DNA from: Rhizophagus irregularis
Lineage: Eukaryota > Glomeromycota > Glomeromycetes > Glomerales > Glomeraceae
Length of the DNA: 64,000 nucleotides
Direction of reading: 5' to 3'
NCBI RefSeq assembly: GCF_026210795.1
Contig: NC_089433.1
Coordinates: forward strand, 1,513,001-1,577,000
Shown here: in pieces, positions 35,979 through 50,335 of the stretch
Position numbering within the stretch: the stretch's first letter is position 1
Layout of the letters: each line of letters opens with the position of its first letter
Made by a program: the position numbers and the translations under genes
The notes under the pieces: model-generated
Database searches by the model: none
What the model was told of the DNA's origin: nothing
Seen by the model: only the letters and a program-made list of their open reading frames with translations

Positions 35979-36248
35979 ATCGGAGGAGATAAAGAATGAT
36001 TAGCGTGAAGGAAAAAATATAAATCAACATTGCGCAAATTGGGTAGCAATGCATATAAATATATGCAAAGAAAATGGAAACACAATTCAGGGTTCTTTTA
36101 TATGATACAGAAGACTCACTTGAAGCAGACATATCGGAGGAGATAAAGAATGATTAGCGTGAAGGAAAAAATATAAATCAACATTGCACAAATTGGGTAG
36201 CGATGCGTATAAATACATGCAAAGAAAATGGAAACACAATTCAGGGTT
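35941..36248. repeat. Two 154-bp direct repeats at the Helitron 5' region
   Basis: CTTTTATATGA(C)ATA(C)AGAAGACTCAC and what follows occurs at 35941 and again at 36095, nearly identical over the whole unit to ACACAATTCAGGGTT. The copied unit includes the start codon of the Helitron protein. Confidence 0.85.
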
Positions 36249-36899
36249 GCACACATATAGGCACAACAGCATGGAGGAAGAATACAATAAAACGGTACAA
36301 ACTGCAAGATAAAAGCAAATCTAATAAACTCACAAGGCATCCAGATCATTTAAGGTTTACATTATTATATCAAACTTTATTTCTCCGTTTACATTGTTAA
36401 TTAAAACTTTATTTTCAAATTTTAAACTTTTTTTTTAAACAAAATTTTAATTAAACATTATTTAAAAATTTAAGAATTCATTATCTACAAAAACTTTAAA
36501 TCATTAATTTATCAATATTATTACTTAAAAATTTTCATCAAACCTTATGTACATTATACTATAACCACAAACTTTAAACTAATCTTCAGGTTTCTTTTTA
36601 CAAAAGCAAAGCGAATTGATTATACAAACAAAAGAACTTGCAAACGCACACGCAGTACAAAAACGCGATGACGCAATAAAGAACATTGTACTCAAAGGTG
36701 CCACTTTTTAATTCGATAGATTCGTAGTTAGTTATGTATCATAATTCTTTTTTCCACAATTAGGAAATTTTGCAGGTGAAAGCAATTCCCGGAACTTCAT
36801 TAGTAATTACGCGCACAGCCCCTATTCTTCGGCAAGAATTTTTCCGATATTGTACTGTGCATTAATCTTACGAAATCTCTAAATTTATAATCTCGACAC

Positions 36900-37320
36900 T
36901 CATACTGTCAAAAACTGAAAATCCCGTATATATATATATAAGAAATTGAAAATCCTAAGCCATAAAATCCCGAAATTCAATATACCGATAGATTTATAAT
37001 TAATTAAAAATTTATATATAATTAGATTTATATTAAAAAGTAAACTTTTCTCACTTCACAAAAACTGTTACAGATAGTCTTCATATTTTTACATATTTTA
37101 GTCATGAAAAACTATATATTATTCAACAATAAGCTTATTAAAATGAATTGAAATATTTGAAATTGAATATTGAATTTCGGGATTTTGATAAATATCAGGA
37201 TTATTGAATTTCGGGATTTTGTAAGTGTTGGGATTTTTGAAATAGCCTGGATTTTCAATTTCAGGATTTTTGGAAATCGGGATTACAAAGTATCAGAATT
37301 ACAGAATTACGGCATTTTAT
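36900..37320. repeat. Imperfect inverted repeats rich in TTTCGGGATTTT
   Basis: AAAATCCCGAAATTCAATA (36964-36982) and related AAAATCC words on the left face several TTGAATTTCGGGATTTT words on the right (37168-37222). This looks like a decayed TIR element. No ORF beyond a low-complexity one. Confidence 0.45.
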
Positions 37321-37399
37321 TGGATTTAAAAAGTTTTTTTATAGTAACATTTTTTTTAAAAAATATTCTTTTAATTTTTTTTTATTAACAAGGTTAAAA

Positions 37400-37485
37400 A
37401 TTTTAAAAAATTTAATAATACTATCAATAATACTACCAATTATACTATCAACAATACTACCAATAATGCTATCAATAATACTATC
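37400..37485 (+). repeat. Degenerate tandem repeat, unit about AATACTA(C/T)CAAT
   Basis: Seven or so 12-base units such as ACTATCAATAATACTACCAA follow each other. Confidence 0.7.
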
Positions 37486-40400
37486 ATACAATTTGGAAAT
37501 TATATCATGTGATTTTAATAATTCCCGGTGGTCAATTTTTTATTATTACCTTTTAATTATCGTATAAACCTACCTTTTGAAATTTTTATAATTTCTTTAA
37601 TATCACTTTTTTTTTTAAATTAACCTTATTAACCTTATTAACCATTTACCATTTACCATTTACTTTTTACTTTTTACCTTTTAATTAACTAACCTTTTAA
37701 TGATCAACTTTTTTAAAAGAAAAAAAAAAAATTTTTTTTTCTTGGTAATCCATAATCCAAAAGTCCAAAACAAGGTATACCATTGACCGGAATTAAAAAT
37801 TCATCATTTATTATTATAATACCAAAATTAGAAAATTAGATTAATTTCCGAGTAGTCCGATTTAAATACATCTAACCCCGATTTTTCACCCTTTTTAACT
37901 TTTAAAAGTAACAAAGTTATTAATTAAGCATATAAATTATTTCACATTATTATAATTATAATAATAATAATAATAATTACATTATTATCATCAATGAATT
38001 ATTATATTGATATCATTTGGAAAATCTTTTAAGAAAAATGGTGGCGTGATCTTAAATAATCGACATAATCAATCACCAAATAAAGGGGAATACCGCGATA
38101 ACCTATTAAAAAAACTGACACTTTACTTTATATATCTCCGACCGCGTAACTCTTGGCAAAAAAAGGTGCATAAAATAAATAACCTAATTTTTCTTTTTAT
38201 TTTATTACGAAATGATCTTCCAAATGAATCTCGGTCAAAAATAATTTTTATACACAAATTTCTCAATATATATATTGAATGAATTACCAAATTTAGTATT
38301 AAAAGATTTTCATCTTTTGTAAAAAAAAACAATATTATTTTTTTTTTAAAAAAAAAAAAATTAGAATAAAAAAATAAAAAGGAAAATATAAAAGGGTTAA
38401 AAAAATCTTATTATTTTTATTTGTCGTAATCGTCATATCCTTCGATCAGATCGATCACTTTTATCAAATGGAGATTTGTTTTTTTTTTCGGAAATTCGGA
38501 GATACCTGTTTAACAAGTTGAATCCGAAACCCGAAACCTGAAGTTTAAAATTTTTTTTTTTTTTTTTTTTGAAGGTTTTCATATGAAAAAAAAATATTAT
38601 GAAGATATAATTATCTTAATTACCGGAATTAACGGGATGACCGGAATTAAACAAACAATAAGGAATAAACCCCAATATCGAATATTTAAAGCATTTGATA
38701 ATTTAATGAGGATATTCTTTATTAAAGGAAAAAAAAAAAAAAAATTTTCGGATAACTAAGTTCGGATAACTGACGATGAAAATGGGGAATATAAAATTCC
38801 ATTCTGACAAATAATCAATCGACATTATTGACATGATAAGTTTTAAGAGATTTTGGGGGATATACGTAAAATGTAAAATATTAAAGATTCAAAGATTTTC
38901 CGGCGGAATTTATATAAGATATTTTGATATTATAATTGGTTAGATTTCGGGAATTTTTTTTTTTTAAAAAAATTCCATTATTAAGGAAAAAATCAATGTA
39001 GGTCAAGGTTAAGATACTAAAAATTTTTTAAGGATATCAAGAAATTTATAGTAAAAGAAGTATCGGAACGGAGAGAGAGAGAGAGGATCATAATAAAAAA
39101 GAGAAATAATATAGTATCGGCAAAATTTCTTGACATGCACTTGATTCATAATTGTTGTAGATTATTAAACGAAGATATTTTCGGGACAAATTCGGGACAA
39201 AGTATCCCAAAATATTAATTCGGACCGAAATATTCTAATTTAGTCGTAATCGCGGTCGCTCATTTTTCCATTCACAATATTAACATCATTTTGCATGATT
39301 TAAATCATTGACGAACGCGTTAAAGTTATTCTCCTAGTATACATTAAAACACATGGCTTTAATATTTCCTGATCTGTTTCATATTTTTAACAAAAAGCTT
39401 TATCGGAGTTTTCCTTACCAGATTTACTAAATTTGACTAATTATCATTAGTAATAAGCGTATATAAATTATTATAAATTATAAATTATTATAAATTGTAT
39501 AAATTGAATAAATCGTATAAATTGTAAATTGTATATAATTATTAATTATAATTATATTTATAATCATTTAATCATTTTGTTTATTCTTTGTTATTCTATC
39601 TTTTAGTTAATTCCTCAATCCTCACGAATATATATGAATATATACGAATATATATGTGTATTACAAAGGTTTAAAAGTTTTAAGTTAGCGTGGAATTTTG
39701 ATGGAATTTGGGGATAAGTACTTAATACCGGAGATAAGCCGGTTTTTAATTTCATTTTTTAATTCCCCCAATTCCCCCCAAAAAAATAGATGTACTTTAA
39801 TATTATATATTACAGTTAATCTATTTCCATTCAGAATTCCGAATAATCAGGGATTTTATAAATCTAAAACAGATATCAACAATAATATCGGTTTTAATCG
39901 GTTTAATCAGTTTACATAGTTTACATCAAAACAATATAATCCGTTCGTAAGACCTGTGACAGACCGTGATCTAATAAAATAAATAAATGTACCCATTTAC
40001 CAAAATTATATTTTTAGAATAACGCTAATCACCGAATAACTAGATTTAATCTAATTTTTTTTTGTTTTTTTGTTTACTCATTAAAATTTTTTTTCTTTGA
40101 TATCGCATTTATCGCATTGTAAGATTTTTTGTACAAAAAATATGTGTGTGTGTGATTTGTGTTATTTGTGTATGTGTATAATATACTGTATACATATATA
40201 TTATATATATATTGTTTATTTACTTTTTTGAGGAGGAGGAGAAGAAAAATTTTATTTATACAGTACAAAATGTATGTATATTTATATATACATATTTATT
40301 TATTTATTTATTATTTTATTTTATTTCATTACGGGAACCTTAAAATAAAAAATAAAAAAAAAATTTTAGAAAATAAAAAAAAATAAAAAAAATTTTATTT

Positions 40401-41437
40401 GTAAAAAAAAAACAATTTTCCTTTTTGTGATTATTACAAAAAAGAAATTTCTGAAATTTCTTTTTTTATTACAAAAAAATAAATAAATAAACATAAAAAA
40501 AAAGATAAAATAAAATTCTTTCGATATCGATATATTAAAAAAAAAAAAAAGATTTTTTTTCCTTTTTTTTTTTTCTTTCTTTTTTCTTTTCAATCTCTTT
40601 TTTTTTCTTTTTTTTTCTTTTTCTTTTTTTTATTATTATTATTATTATTATTTATTTATTTTTTCTATGCAAACAATAAGAATAAATATGTGTTCATACA
40701 AAAAAAAAAAAAAAAAAAAATTTCATTCATGTATTTTAATTTATTTAATTGTAAAAAATATATTTGTTATATAAATTTCACATTATATTTTCACATTACA
40801 TACATTACATTATCAATCAGGACAAAAAACACACATCGGGTATGATTCTTTTTTGCACAATGATAAATAACTTTTTTATTACTTTCCACATACCTAAAAA
40901 AGAATTCACACACTAAATCGGAATTCATTCATAAAAGAATTTACTCGCACGCACCACATCAATCAATCAATTCATCAACACAACATTTAAAACAAAATAA
41001 ATAAAAAATTTTTTTTTTTTTATAATCACACAACAAATAATCGTACCAATACTACAAGGGAACCAAATACCACTAAAATCATCAAACCTTTTTTTCTTGG
41101 TGGTAAACCAAAAATGGCAGGCTCTTTTCTTTTTTGTATATACATATAAAAATTTGATTAAATTGATTGTAAGATTGTTATATATAACAAATAAACTTGT
41201 ATATTATGATATATATATATATATGATATATGATATAAAATTGTATATACTTATAAAATATAAAATATAAAACTGTATTTACTTATAAAGTATAAATTTA
41301 TTTATTATTTAGTATTTACTAAATAAGATAAGCTTTCTTACAACATCCCCTAAAAAAAAATAAAATGTCGATTTGGATATTTCTATATATATACAATTTC
41401 AACTAAATCACCTAAATGACCTAAATGACACTAAATA

Positions 41438-41441
41438 ACTA

Positions 41442-41497
<56 letters not shown>

Positions 41498-41512
41498 TAA
41501 TAATAATATGAT
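41438..41512 (+). repeat. (AAT)n microsatellite
   Basis: More than 18 nearly perfect AAT units, with one AAC. Confidence 0.9.
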
Positions 41513-43880
41513 AATATGGATAATGATAATAATAAAAAAAATAATAAAATAATAATAACAAACAACAGCAAGATAATACAGAATAATAATAAATAATAAT
41601 AATTAAGTAATTAAATCTAAAAATTTATAAATTTATTATATCCTATCATTATTTATACTATAAGACGCGTTTTTCTGCAAATATCTTCTTTTGAAATTTA
41701 AATTTTATTATTATTATAATTTTTAGAAAAATTGGAAAAAAATAAATAAATAAATCAAACAAATAATAATAAATAAATTTACTTTTTTAAACCAATTAAG
41801 AATCGATCAACAAAAACACCCGATATTTTATCAATGTTTAACGTGTGTTTCTTTTATTTTTATTAATTGTTAATAATAATGAGAAAAAACTTAAAATCTA
41901 AAATTAGAAACTTTTTATCCTATTCTTTTAATCCTTTTAATCCTTTTAATCCTTTTTTAAACTCCATTCAATTAAAAAAAATTTTAAATTCTTTATTTTT
42001 TTAATCCAAAAAATGCCGAAAATTTGGGATGACGAAAACTTTAATTCTAACAATTCAAATAATTTCTAACAATTCTAACAATTCTAACAATTCTAATAAT
42101 TCTAATGATTCAAAAAGAAAAGAAGAACCAATACAATTATTAAAGATGGTAAATCTTAAATAGTCATTCTTACCGATCGTATGGAAACACCACTTCTTTG
42201 CTTTTATCGCCTTTAATGTTTTTGGTGTAACATAAGGGTTTTATTTTGTTATGTGATACGTTTGACCATTCTGTTTTTTCTTTTTTCCTATCAAGGTACC
42301 AATCAATTTAATATGTGATATTATTAATGTTTCCCTGAGTTTAATCCGATGATGCCAAGAAATCTAGATCGCGCTTTTTTTAATAATCTTCCTAAAAAAT
42401 CTTTTTCAGTGATCGGTGAAATATTCTCATCAAATTTAACCAAATTTATTCAATGTATTTGTAAATAAAAATCCTAATAAAGTATTTTATTTACATCAAA
42501 GACATATGATTTTCTGATATTTTTAAAAGAAAAAAAAAACCTCCCATCCCAAATGTAAACAAATGAATGCCAAATTTACAAAGAAAGATATTCCAAATTG
42601 AGAAGTGTGAAACAGTTGAAATCATTTTGTAAATTCCTTCGTTTTAAATAATAATAATTAAATAATTTTAATTATTTTTTTTTTTCATTTATAATATTTT
42701 TGAATATTTTTGAATATTTTTTCTCAAAAAGTTTTTATATTTTTATTATTTTTTCTTTTTATATTTTTACAATTTTCATATATATATATATATATATATA
42801 CAATATATATATATATTTTTTCTTGCCTCTTTCTTACCTTTTTTTTTTTACCTTATTTATTTTTATTATAATTTTGGTAAAAATCTGAATTTAAATTACC
42901 CTGACTTTTTTAAAAAAAATTTTTTTTTTTTGGAATTTTTGGGAAAATTTTTTGGAAAAAAAAAAAATTTTTTTTTAAATGAACCCTTTTATACACCCTA
43001 TTATTCACCCCTATTATTCACCTATTATTAATATTATTTAATATTATTATTATTTTAAACATCCCTTAAAACCTTTCAAAAAGTAAATTTTCCGAGATCA
43101 TTATTGATTATCCAAAATAAAATTAATTCCATAATTGTTGAATAAGATGATGATGATTTACGGAATTTGCAATTCAAAACGATCCCGTTTATCACAAAAA
43201 AGGGATGAAAATTGTAAAATTCGGAAAGCTCGTGAAAATTCTGATAAAGTTTCTCAACTTTTTTTTTTCTTTCAAACTTTTTGTGTCACGAAAAAAAAGT
43301 CATTCTTATTGCATAAGAATGATGACTAATTAAGTACATCGTCATAAATATCATCATATACCCCATAATTTCAAAATGTTTTTTTTTTTGGTATGAAATG
43401 AAAGTGATAAATTCGAATTGTGATATAAAATGAAACTTAAGAATTAGGTAAAAATTATGTATCTTTTTTGACATATGTTCGATTTTGACTAGATTGGTTA
43501 CAACTGCATTACAATATTTTTTATAATAAATTATCATTACATTTAATAAAAAAAGAAATAAGATATCCATATATAAATATAATCGTCGTTTTAGTTACAA
43601 TGCAAATATATAACTATAATGTAAATCGTTATGTTGTGCAATACTTACAACTCTTCATAATATTATCATGCAGACTAATATTATACCATTCATGAGAATT
43701 AAAAATTCAAAAAAAAAAAAAAAAAATGATGAATTTTTTGGTTCCATGATTTATTTACATTACACCGCAGTACATTAAATATCTATTTTTTTTTTTAAAG
43801 GAAAAAATAAATAAATAAATAATATATCATAATAATAAAGTATTTTTAAATTAGGTTTAAAATTTATATTTTAAATTATA

Positions 43881-43911
<31 letters not shown>

Positions 43912-44261
43912 GATTTTAACTTTATTAATTCTTATTTTATCAGCCTCATTTCGTAAAGTTTACCCAATTTCGAACCCTTTGAGGTTTATCATTTTAATCA
44001 TTCTAATCATTCTATCATTCTATAATTCTATCAATCGGTAAATCGAGGTCTCTCTATATATATTTATTTATATAATATATATATATTATTATTATTATTT
44101 TTTTTTTCCTCTTTAAATATTATTGGAGAATAGAGATATTTTTAATATTGTATCTTTTATATTTATAAATATGTATTTTTATAAATACATATTTGTATAA
44201 ATATATATATATAATTTTATTTTTATTTTTATCATCTAAATCACTTTATGTGCTTTAAATA

Positions 44262-44425
44262 ATATGCTTTAAATAATATGCTTTAAATACTTTGTATACT
44301 TTATATACTTTATATCTTTATATCTTTATATACTTCGTATACTTCGTATACTTTATATACTTTATATACTTTACATACTTTATATACTTTACTTTATACT
44401 TTATATACTTCGTATACTTTATAAG
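44262..44425 (+). repeat. Minisatellite of TATACTT(T/C)(A/G)TA units
   Basis: Three ATGCTTTAAATAAT units are followed by about a dozen 10-base units alternating TATACTTTA and TATACTTCG. Confidence 0.85.
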
Positions 44426-44596
44426 TTATGTAATCACTTGTTCACTTTCTCAATAAATTCAATAATGGTACGTTTTTATTGATGCGTATATTTAACTATA
44501 TTTGACGCATTCCTGTTTGTGTAAAAGGTGAATTCTTTTTATTTATTATTTCCAAAATGTCAAAGAGAAGAATTTCAAATAAAATTTCAAAGATGT

Positions 44597-44919
44597 ATGC
44601 GCAACATTGCGCGGTATACAAACTCATAATAAACATTACTTTTTTTCTTTTCAATTTTAATCGTAAATCCAATAAAATCATACATTGCGCAACATTGCGC
44701 AAGTATAACATCAATCGAAACCCTAAAAAAGAAAAAAAGAAAAAAAGAAAAAGGTAATCAAAGCAAAAAAAAGCAAAAAAGCAAAAAAACAATAAAAAAA
44801 AATAACAAAAGAGAAAAAAAAAGGGTTATTCATTCATGATTTGAGAACAATATTTATTTATTTATTTTTTTTATTTTATTTTTTTTATTTTTTTTATTGC
44901 GCAAAGTCGCGCAAGTAAT
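44597..44919. promoter_or_regulatory. Three doublets of TTGCGCAA-like sites
   Basis: ATGCGCAACATTGCGCGG (44597-44614), CATTGCGCAACATTGCGCAAG (44683-44703) and ATTGCGCAAAGTCGCGCAAG (44897-44916) each hold two palindromic TTGCGCAA-type cores about 10 bases apart. TTGCGCAA is the classic core of C/EBP-type bZIP sites; the binding factor here is unknown. The motif stands out because the surrounding DNA has almost no GC. Confidence 0.5.
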
Positions 44920-45084
44920 AATCAATCAACCAATCAATCGAGTTAAGCCATTCATATTCTTTTTCAAAAAAGAATTTTCATTTTTTTTCAAGCCTCGACC
45001 GATTGTTCAAAGAATACTAATTTTTTTTAAATATTTTTCGTTAAAAAAAGAATCTCTCATTGGTTTAATTCTCATTGGTCTTAT

Positions 45085-45225
45085 TGGACTGGTTTACCTC
45101 TTTTACTTATTTTTACCTATTTTACTTATTTTGCCTATTTTACTTGTTTTACCCATTTTACCCATTTTACCTCTTTTGTCTCTTTTGTTTCTTTTGCCTC
45201 TTTTACACCTTTTACACTGGTCTAT
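45085..45225 (+). repeat. Degenerate TTTTACCTA/TTTTGCCTC repeat
   Basis: About 14 units of 9-10 bases. They create a Leu/Pro-rich ORF that is a by-product of the repeat. Confidence 0.8.
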
Positions 45226-45631
45226 CTCTCACTGGTTTACTTCTTATTACCTCTCTTATTGGTTACCTTTCTTACTGGTTTAACTCTTACTACTCAGTAC
45301 TCACCGGTTTAATCCATCAATCGAAACAAAGAATGTTTTGATATTTGCTTATTATTTATTTTTTCACTTTTCTTACTTTTCTTGAAGAAAAAATATTTGT
45401 AAATTTGAGCCACAGTAGAAGCCTTTTTATCGATTAATTGTAATTAATAATTGATATTCAAAAGAATTTGAAACGAAGTGGAATGGTTTTAGTTATGAGG
45501 CTTATTAGTTATTATTTATAATATTATTAAGCTATTATTTAAAGAAATTGGTTCAAATAATGAATTGTTTGCCTCGCACTGCCACGCGAATAAATTCTTG
45601 GGATAATAAAAAATCGCGTGTCGAAAAATTA

Positions 45632-45717
45632 GAGGCGATGGTTTACTAATTCTAATTTGATGAGGCGCAGAATTTGAGGAGGCGATGTTATAGTTATGAG
45701 GCGGTGCAATTGAGGCG
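45632..45717 (+). promoter_or_regulatory. Cluster of five GAGGCG words
   Basis: GAGGCG occurs at 45632, 45662, 45679, 45698 and 45712, all on the same strand, and again alone at 47919. Five copies in 86 bases of A+T-rich DNA suggest a factor-binding cluster. No ORF is near. Confidence 0.45.
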
Positions 45718-48700
45718 TGGTTAACGAATTGATAATTGATTCGTTAAATTCCACAATTTTACTTGTGGAGTTGCGTAGTCACTGCGTTGCGTTCAATCGT
45801 TTATTTTTATTTTTATTTTTACATCCTAACACATTTAATAACCTGTTATAATTATTTTGATCAACAAAACGGTGCCAACCGAACTTTTTTTGTCAATATT
45901 TATTATCTTATAATCACATTAATCACATAAAGTGATGATTCGATGATTTTTTATCATTTTTTATTTTTGTTCAAAAGTATCAATCTCTTTTTTTTTTCAA
46001 ATTGAAATAACCCTTATATATATGTTATATTAAATTTATTTATTTGTTTTTATCGTACGACTTCATAAAGAAGATTCTTCAATTCTAATGAAATGATAAG
46101 ATAAATAAAGATTAAAAAAAGGTAATATTATAATAGATAAGGCGCGCGTTCTTTTTTATTCTTTTTATCATTATAATTCGGTAATTCGGTAATTCGGTAA
46201 TACCTAATTACGGAATACAAATCAATTTAAAAAAAAAAGAACGTTAGAACAAAATAATCATTTATTTTTTTTAAAAAAAAAACTTGTGTGATTATATATA
46301 TATATATTTATTTATTTTAACGGCCGTTAATTATTCGGCCGGCTCTTTTTTTTTTTTTATCATCATGTAATTTAAATTATATTGTTATTATACATTAAAA
46401 AATTTGAACACATAAAATAACATATATATATATATATATATTATTGGAACAAAAACCGGTAATGACTTTTTTTGTTAATTTTCATAGTTAAATTTTTTTT
46501 TTATTTATTTTATTATTGTGATAAGATTATTTTAATTATTTTTTTTTTTAGATTAAAATATTATTATATTATTATATTATTATATTATTTATCACCTTGG
46601 TACCATCTTTTTTTTTTTTGCTTTAAACAAAATATGTTGCATGTTAATAATTTATGGTTAAATCATAATTAAAAGGGAGAGAGAAAAAAAAAATTTTTTT
46701 TTTATTATTATTGTTGTTGTTTTTGTAATATTTTATATTTTATATTTTTATATTTTTTATATATTTAAAATATTTAATATTTAATATATATTGTAATATT
46801 ATAATATTGTAAATTATTGTAACGGGCGTACTTCTTTTAAATTACTTTTTTTATTACTATTACATATGATATTAACTAATTTTTTAATAGTGCACTCGGG
46901 TAAATTACGTTATCAATGAATATATAATCAATCGAATAAACGGTCGATGCCAAGCAATTGGTTACAAATTAATTAATTAAAAAAAAAGGCTGGATTTCAT
47001 TGAATTATACGGTAAATCATTTGAATATCAATCAATCAGGGAATTACAATTTTTTTTTTTTTTTAAGGATGGATAATGGATTTCTATTTTAATTCATCTT
47101 AATTATCAAGAGAGGAAATAGAAATATTACAATAAGTCCAACTTTATCTTTTACAATCATCTAAAAAAAAAAAAAAAAAGCGAAAATTTTAAACCGGTCA
47201 AACATCAAATAACAATCAAACGCATGTGTAAATGTCTAAAAAATCTAAAAATATAATAAGTAATATACATACATACATACATATTATACATACATGTATA
47301 TATATACAAATATATTAAAAATAATAAAAAATAATAAAAGATATAATTATTATAATGAACTGTATAAAAATTTTTTTCCCGTTCAATTGTGTAAAAAAAA
47401 AAATTGGTTGATAACGGAAATTCCGAATAGAAAAAAAAAAATAGGGGGGGAAAAGAAACTCCATTTAGTCTTACGTTCATTTTAAAAGAAAAACTCGATT
47501 AAATTCGTACATTTCTTACTTTTCCATTATAATAAACAATAATAATAAAAAAAAAATTTTTTTTTTTCATGTTACTTTTTTTTTATACAATGGTTAATGG
47601 TTTTCTTACTTGGTTTAAAATGATGAAATGACTTTACTTGAATTACTTGAATTGATAAATATTATATGTAAATCAAAGGTTAATTATGGAATTATATTAC
47701 CACAATTGATAATAAACTTCCTTTCTTTTTTAAAAAGAAGGTAAATTCATTGTTATTTTGTTTTATTTTTTCGCGTCAAATAATCACATTACCTTTTTTA
47801 AAATTATATGGCGTACACATAACCTAATATGCGAATGAATTTGAAATTGCCACGCCCTCTACTAAATTGGATATTCGGAATTTATTAATAATAAAATAAG
47901 TTAAATCAATTTTGGGATGAGGCGTTAACATCCTGCATAAAGTTTCATTTTCAGTGTAGAAAAGTGGCTTGGCTGTGTGAGGCTTTTTATTTCTCTTATT
48001 GGTAATTCATTCATGATTTTGATGGAAAATTCTTTCAATGTTCTATGTTCCATCTTTATAGTGGCAACAAAGAATTTCTTTATAAAATTACCGTAAATTC
48101 TTTGTACACTTTGCGTTTCGGTGATACAATCGCGGCTTGAAAATGACCCATATTAGTTACCAAATTAGGTAATCTTTTAAGCTATGCCACATTGTAAACA
48201 AATTTGCGGCTAATACCAGGATGGAGGTATAAGACTCCGATTATAAATAACAAAAATATTTATATATATCGGGTATCACATTTGTTTTAAAAAAAAAAAA
48301 ATTAAAATGTTTCAAAATTTTTGATCGGTTATGATCGGATATTATGAAATGGATATTTGAATATTTGGATATTTTGTATTATTTATATCGGTTTTAGAAA
48401 TTTGGTAGTTTGGATATTTTAGGTTATTTTAGGGACATTTTAGGATATTTTAGAGTTTTATCACATTTTTTTTTCGAAACATATGGTCACAATATGGAAA
48501 CGTAATAAATATTTAGCCCCCAAAAAAAAAAAAAAATTTTTTTTTTTAAACAAGTTTTTCATATTTTTTTTAATAAAAAAAATTCAAAATTACTTTATTT
48601 GGTAACCAGTGTAACAAGAGAGTTTTTTAGCCATCAAATATTGAAGTTTATTTTTAATTTGACAGGTAAAAAAAAGGGTAGTACCATTTACAAATATATT

Positions 48701-50104
48701 AATTCATTTGTACAAAAAAAAAATCAAGATTATATTCTTGTTTATTTATGTTGTAATTATTAATTTTAAAAAAAATAATTCTCGATCTTTATTCTTTAAG
48801 GAGGTAACTATTACAACACCTTTATTTGGTTTAGAATCTTTTCATAAAAGGAAATTTTTAATAGAGGGAGATATATGAGATAATTAAAAATTATTTTCTT
48901 ATTGAAATTCATTAAAAAGGAAATATAATGTTACCATAACATTGCGGTTGTAATACACATTCAATTTACTCATGTTTGTTCGATCATTGCTTTAGTAATA
49001 CTAACTAAATTTATCATTCGAATCCAAAGATTATTTAAATGTTCTACCGCATAATAGATGCAGTTGATCTGAGGTTTTTTTAAGTGTGATCAGATCGATT
49101 GTTATAAATAATATCCATAAATAATTTTTTTATTTTTTTTTTTATTATATTATATATATATATATATATGTTATTATTATTGTTATTATTATTGTTATTA
49201 TTTATTTTTTTCTTTTTTTCTTTGAAATTTTCTTTTTTTGAAAATAAAAAAATTTTCAATGATATATCGGAGCCAATTATTTTTTATTAATATTGTTTCA
49301 CTTAAAACTTTGTAATCTAATTTGTAAAATGAATTGTTTTATGTTATTAAAAATGTAAATACCGTAAATAATAAGTTTTTTTGTATAAATATTTTGAAGT
49401 CAAAAAATTTTTTTTAAACGTACCATTCGATTTATCGATTATTGATAATCGAACCAATCATCTTTATCATAAATAAAGATTTTTTTTAAAAAAATTTCCT
49501 TTGTATCCATATGGTTCCCATGGTTCCTTTTTATTAAAAAAAAAATACAAAACACAAAAAAAAAAAAAAAATATGGAGGAAAAATAAAAAAATGGAGAAA
49601 AAAAATTAAAAAAAAAAATTAAAAATAAAAATAAAAATAAAAAAATATTGTGATTGGCGTTTTTATAAATTTATTATTTCGGTTAATTAATATTGCGCCA
49701 CATATCCTTTCGTAGAATGTTAAGCAATCAGGTTATTGGTATCTTTTTTCATCATGTACACGCGATAACTAATAACTGCGTGCATGAAATTTTAATATAT
49801 TCGGTAAAATTAAATTAAAAAAAAAAATGATTACCAGAATTATGTACCAAATGCAGCGTCTAAATAAAGTTATCATTATAATTACTTTTGTCCGGAGTTT
49901 ACGGAGTTTATCTTAAACTCTGTTGTAACTAGAAGATGAACAAACCATTTTCTAAATTTGGATGAGTTGATAGTCGTGAAGAGATCGATCTCAACCGAGA
50001 GCTATTTTATATAACAATTTTCCACGTTTAACATATTATTATTATTAGGATCGATTTCTATCTATATAAAAGTTCATTCGAAATAATAATTTAATTTCGA
50101 TTAC

Positions 50105-50335
50105 ATACATAAGTTATTATAAAAAGTTATTATAAAATATTATAAAAAATATTATAAAAAGATTATAAAAATATTATATAATAAAATAATAATATATTAT
50201 AAATATATCTAATATTAATAATATCATAAATATCATATAATAAATATATCATAATATCATATAATATCATAATATCATAATATCATATAATATATCATAA
50301 TATCATAATATATCATAATATCATATTATTATTTA
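50105..50335 (+). repeat. ATATCATA / ATTATAAAA short-unit repeats
   Basis: A block of ATTATAAAA units is followed by about 14 ATATCATA-type units. Confidence 0.8.

Larger units (their letters stand above)
34362..36248 (-). mobile_element. Helitron remnant (internally deleted)
   Basis: On the minus strand the order is Helitron N-terminal protein region (35978 to about 34930), the last motif of a Pif1-type helicase (34663-34575), then a Helitron 3' end: an 8-bp stem-loop (34390-34372) followed 6 bases later by CTAG and a T (CTAG at 34365-34362). Rep and most of the helicase are absent, so about 3-4 kb was lost compared with full elements. The 5' TC end was not located; the right limit given is the end of a tandem duplication. 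A hAT-type MITE is nested inside. Confidence 0.75.

Noticed and set aside
35828..36349. Minus-strand ORFs of 66-85 codons as a duplicated gene family
   Set aside because: They arise from the 154-bp Helitron duplication read in the wrong frame.
45075..45341. Leu/Phe/Tyr-rich ORFs that look like membrane proteins
   Set aside because: They are translations of a degenerate 9-10 base repeat in two frames.
37400..50335. CRISPR-like arrays among the short repeats
   Set aside because: Units are simple A/T words without unique spacers of constant length, and the genome is eukaryotic.
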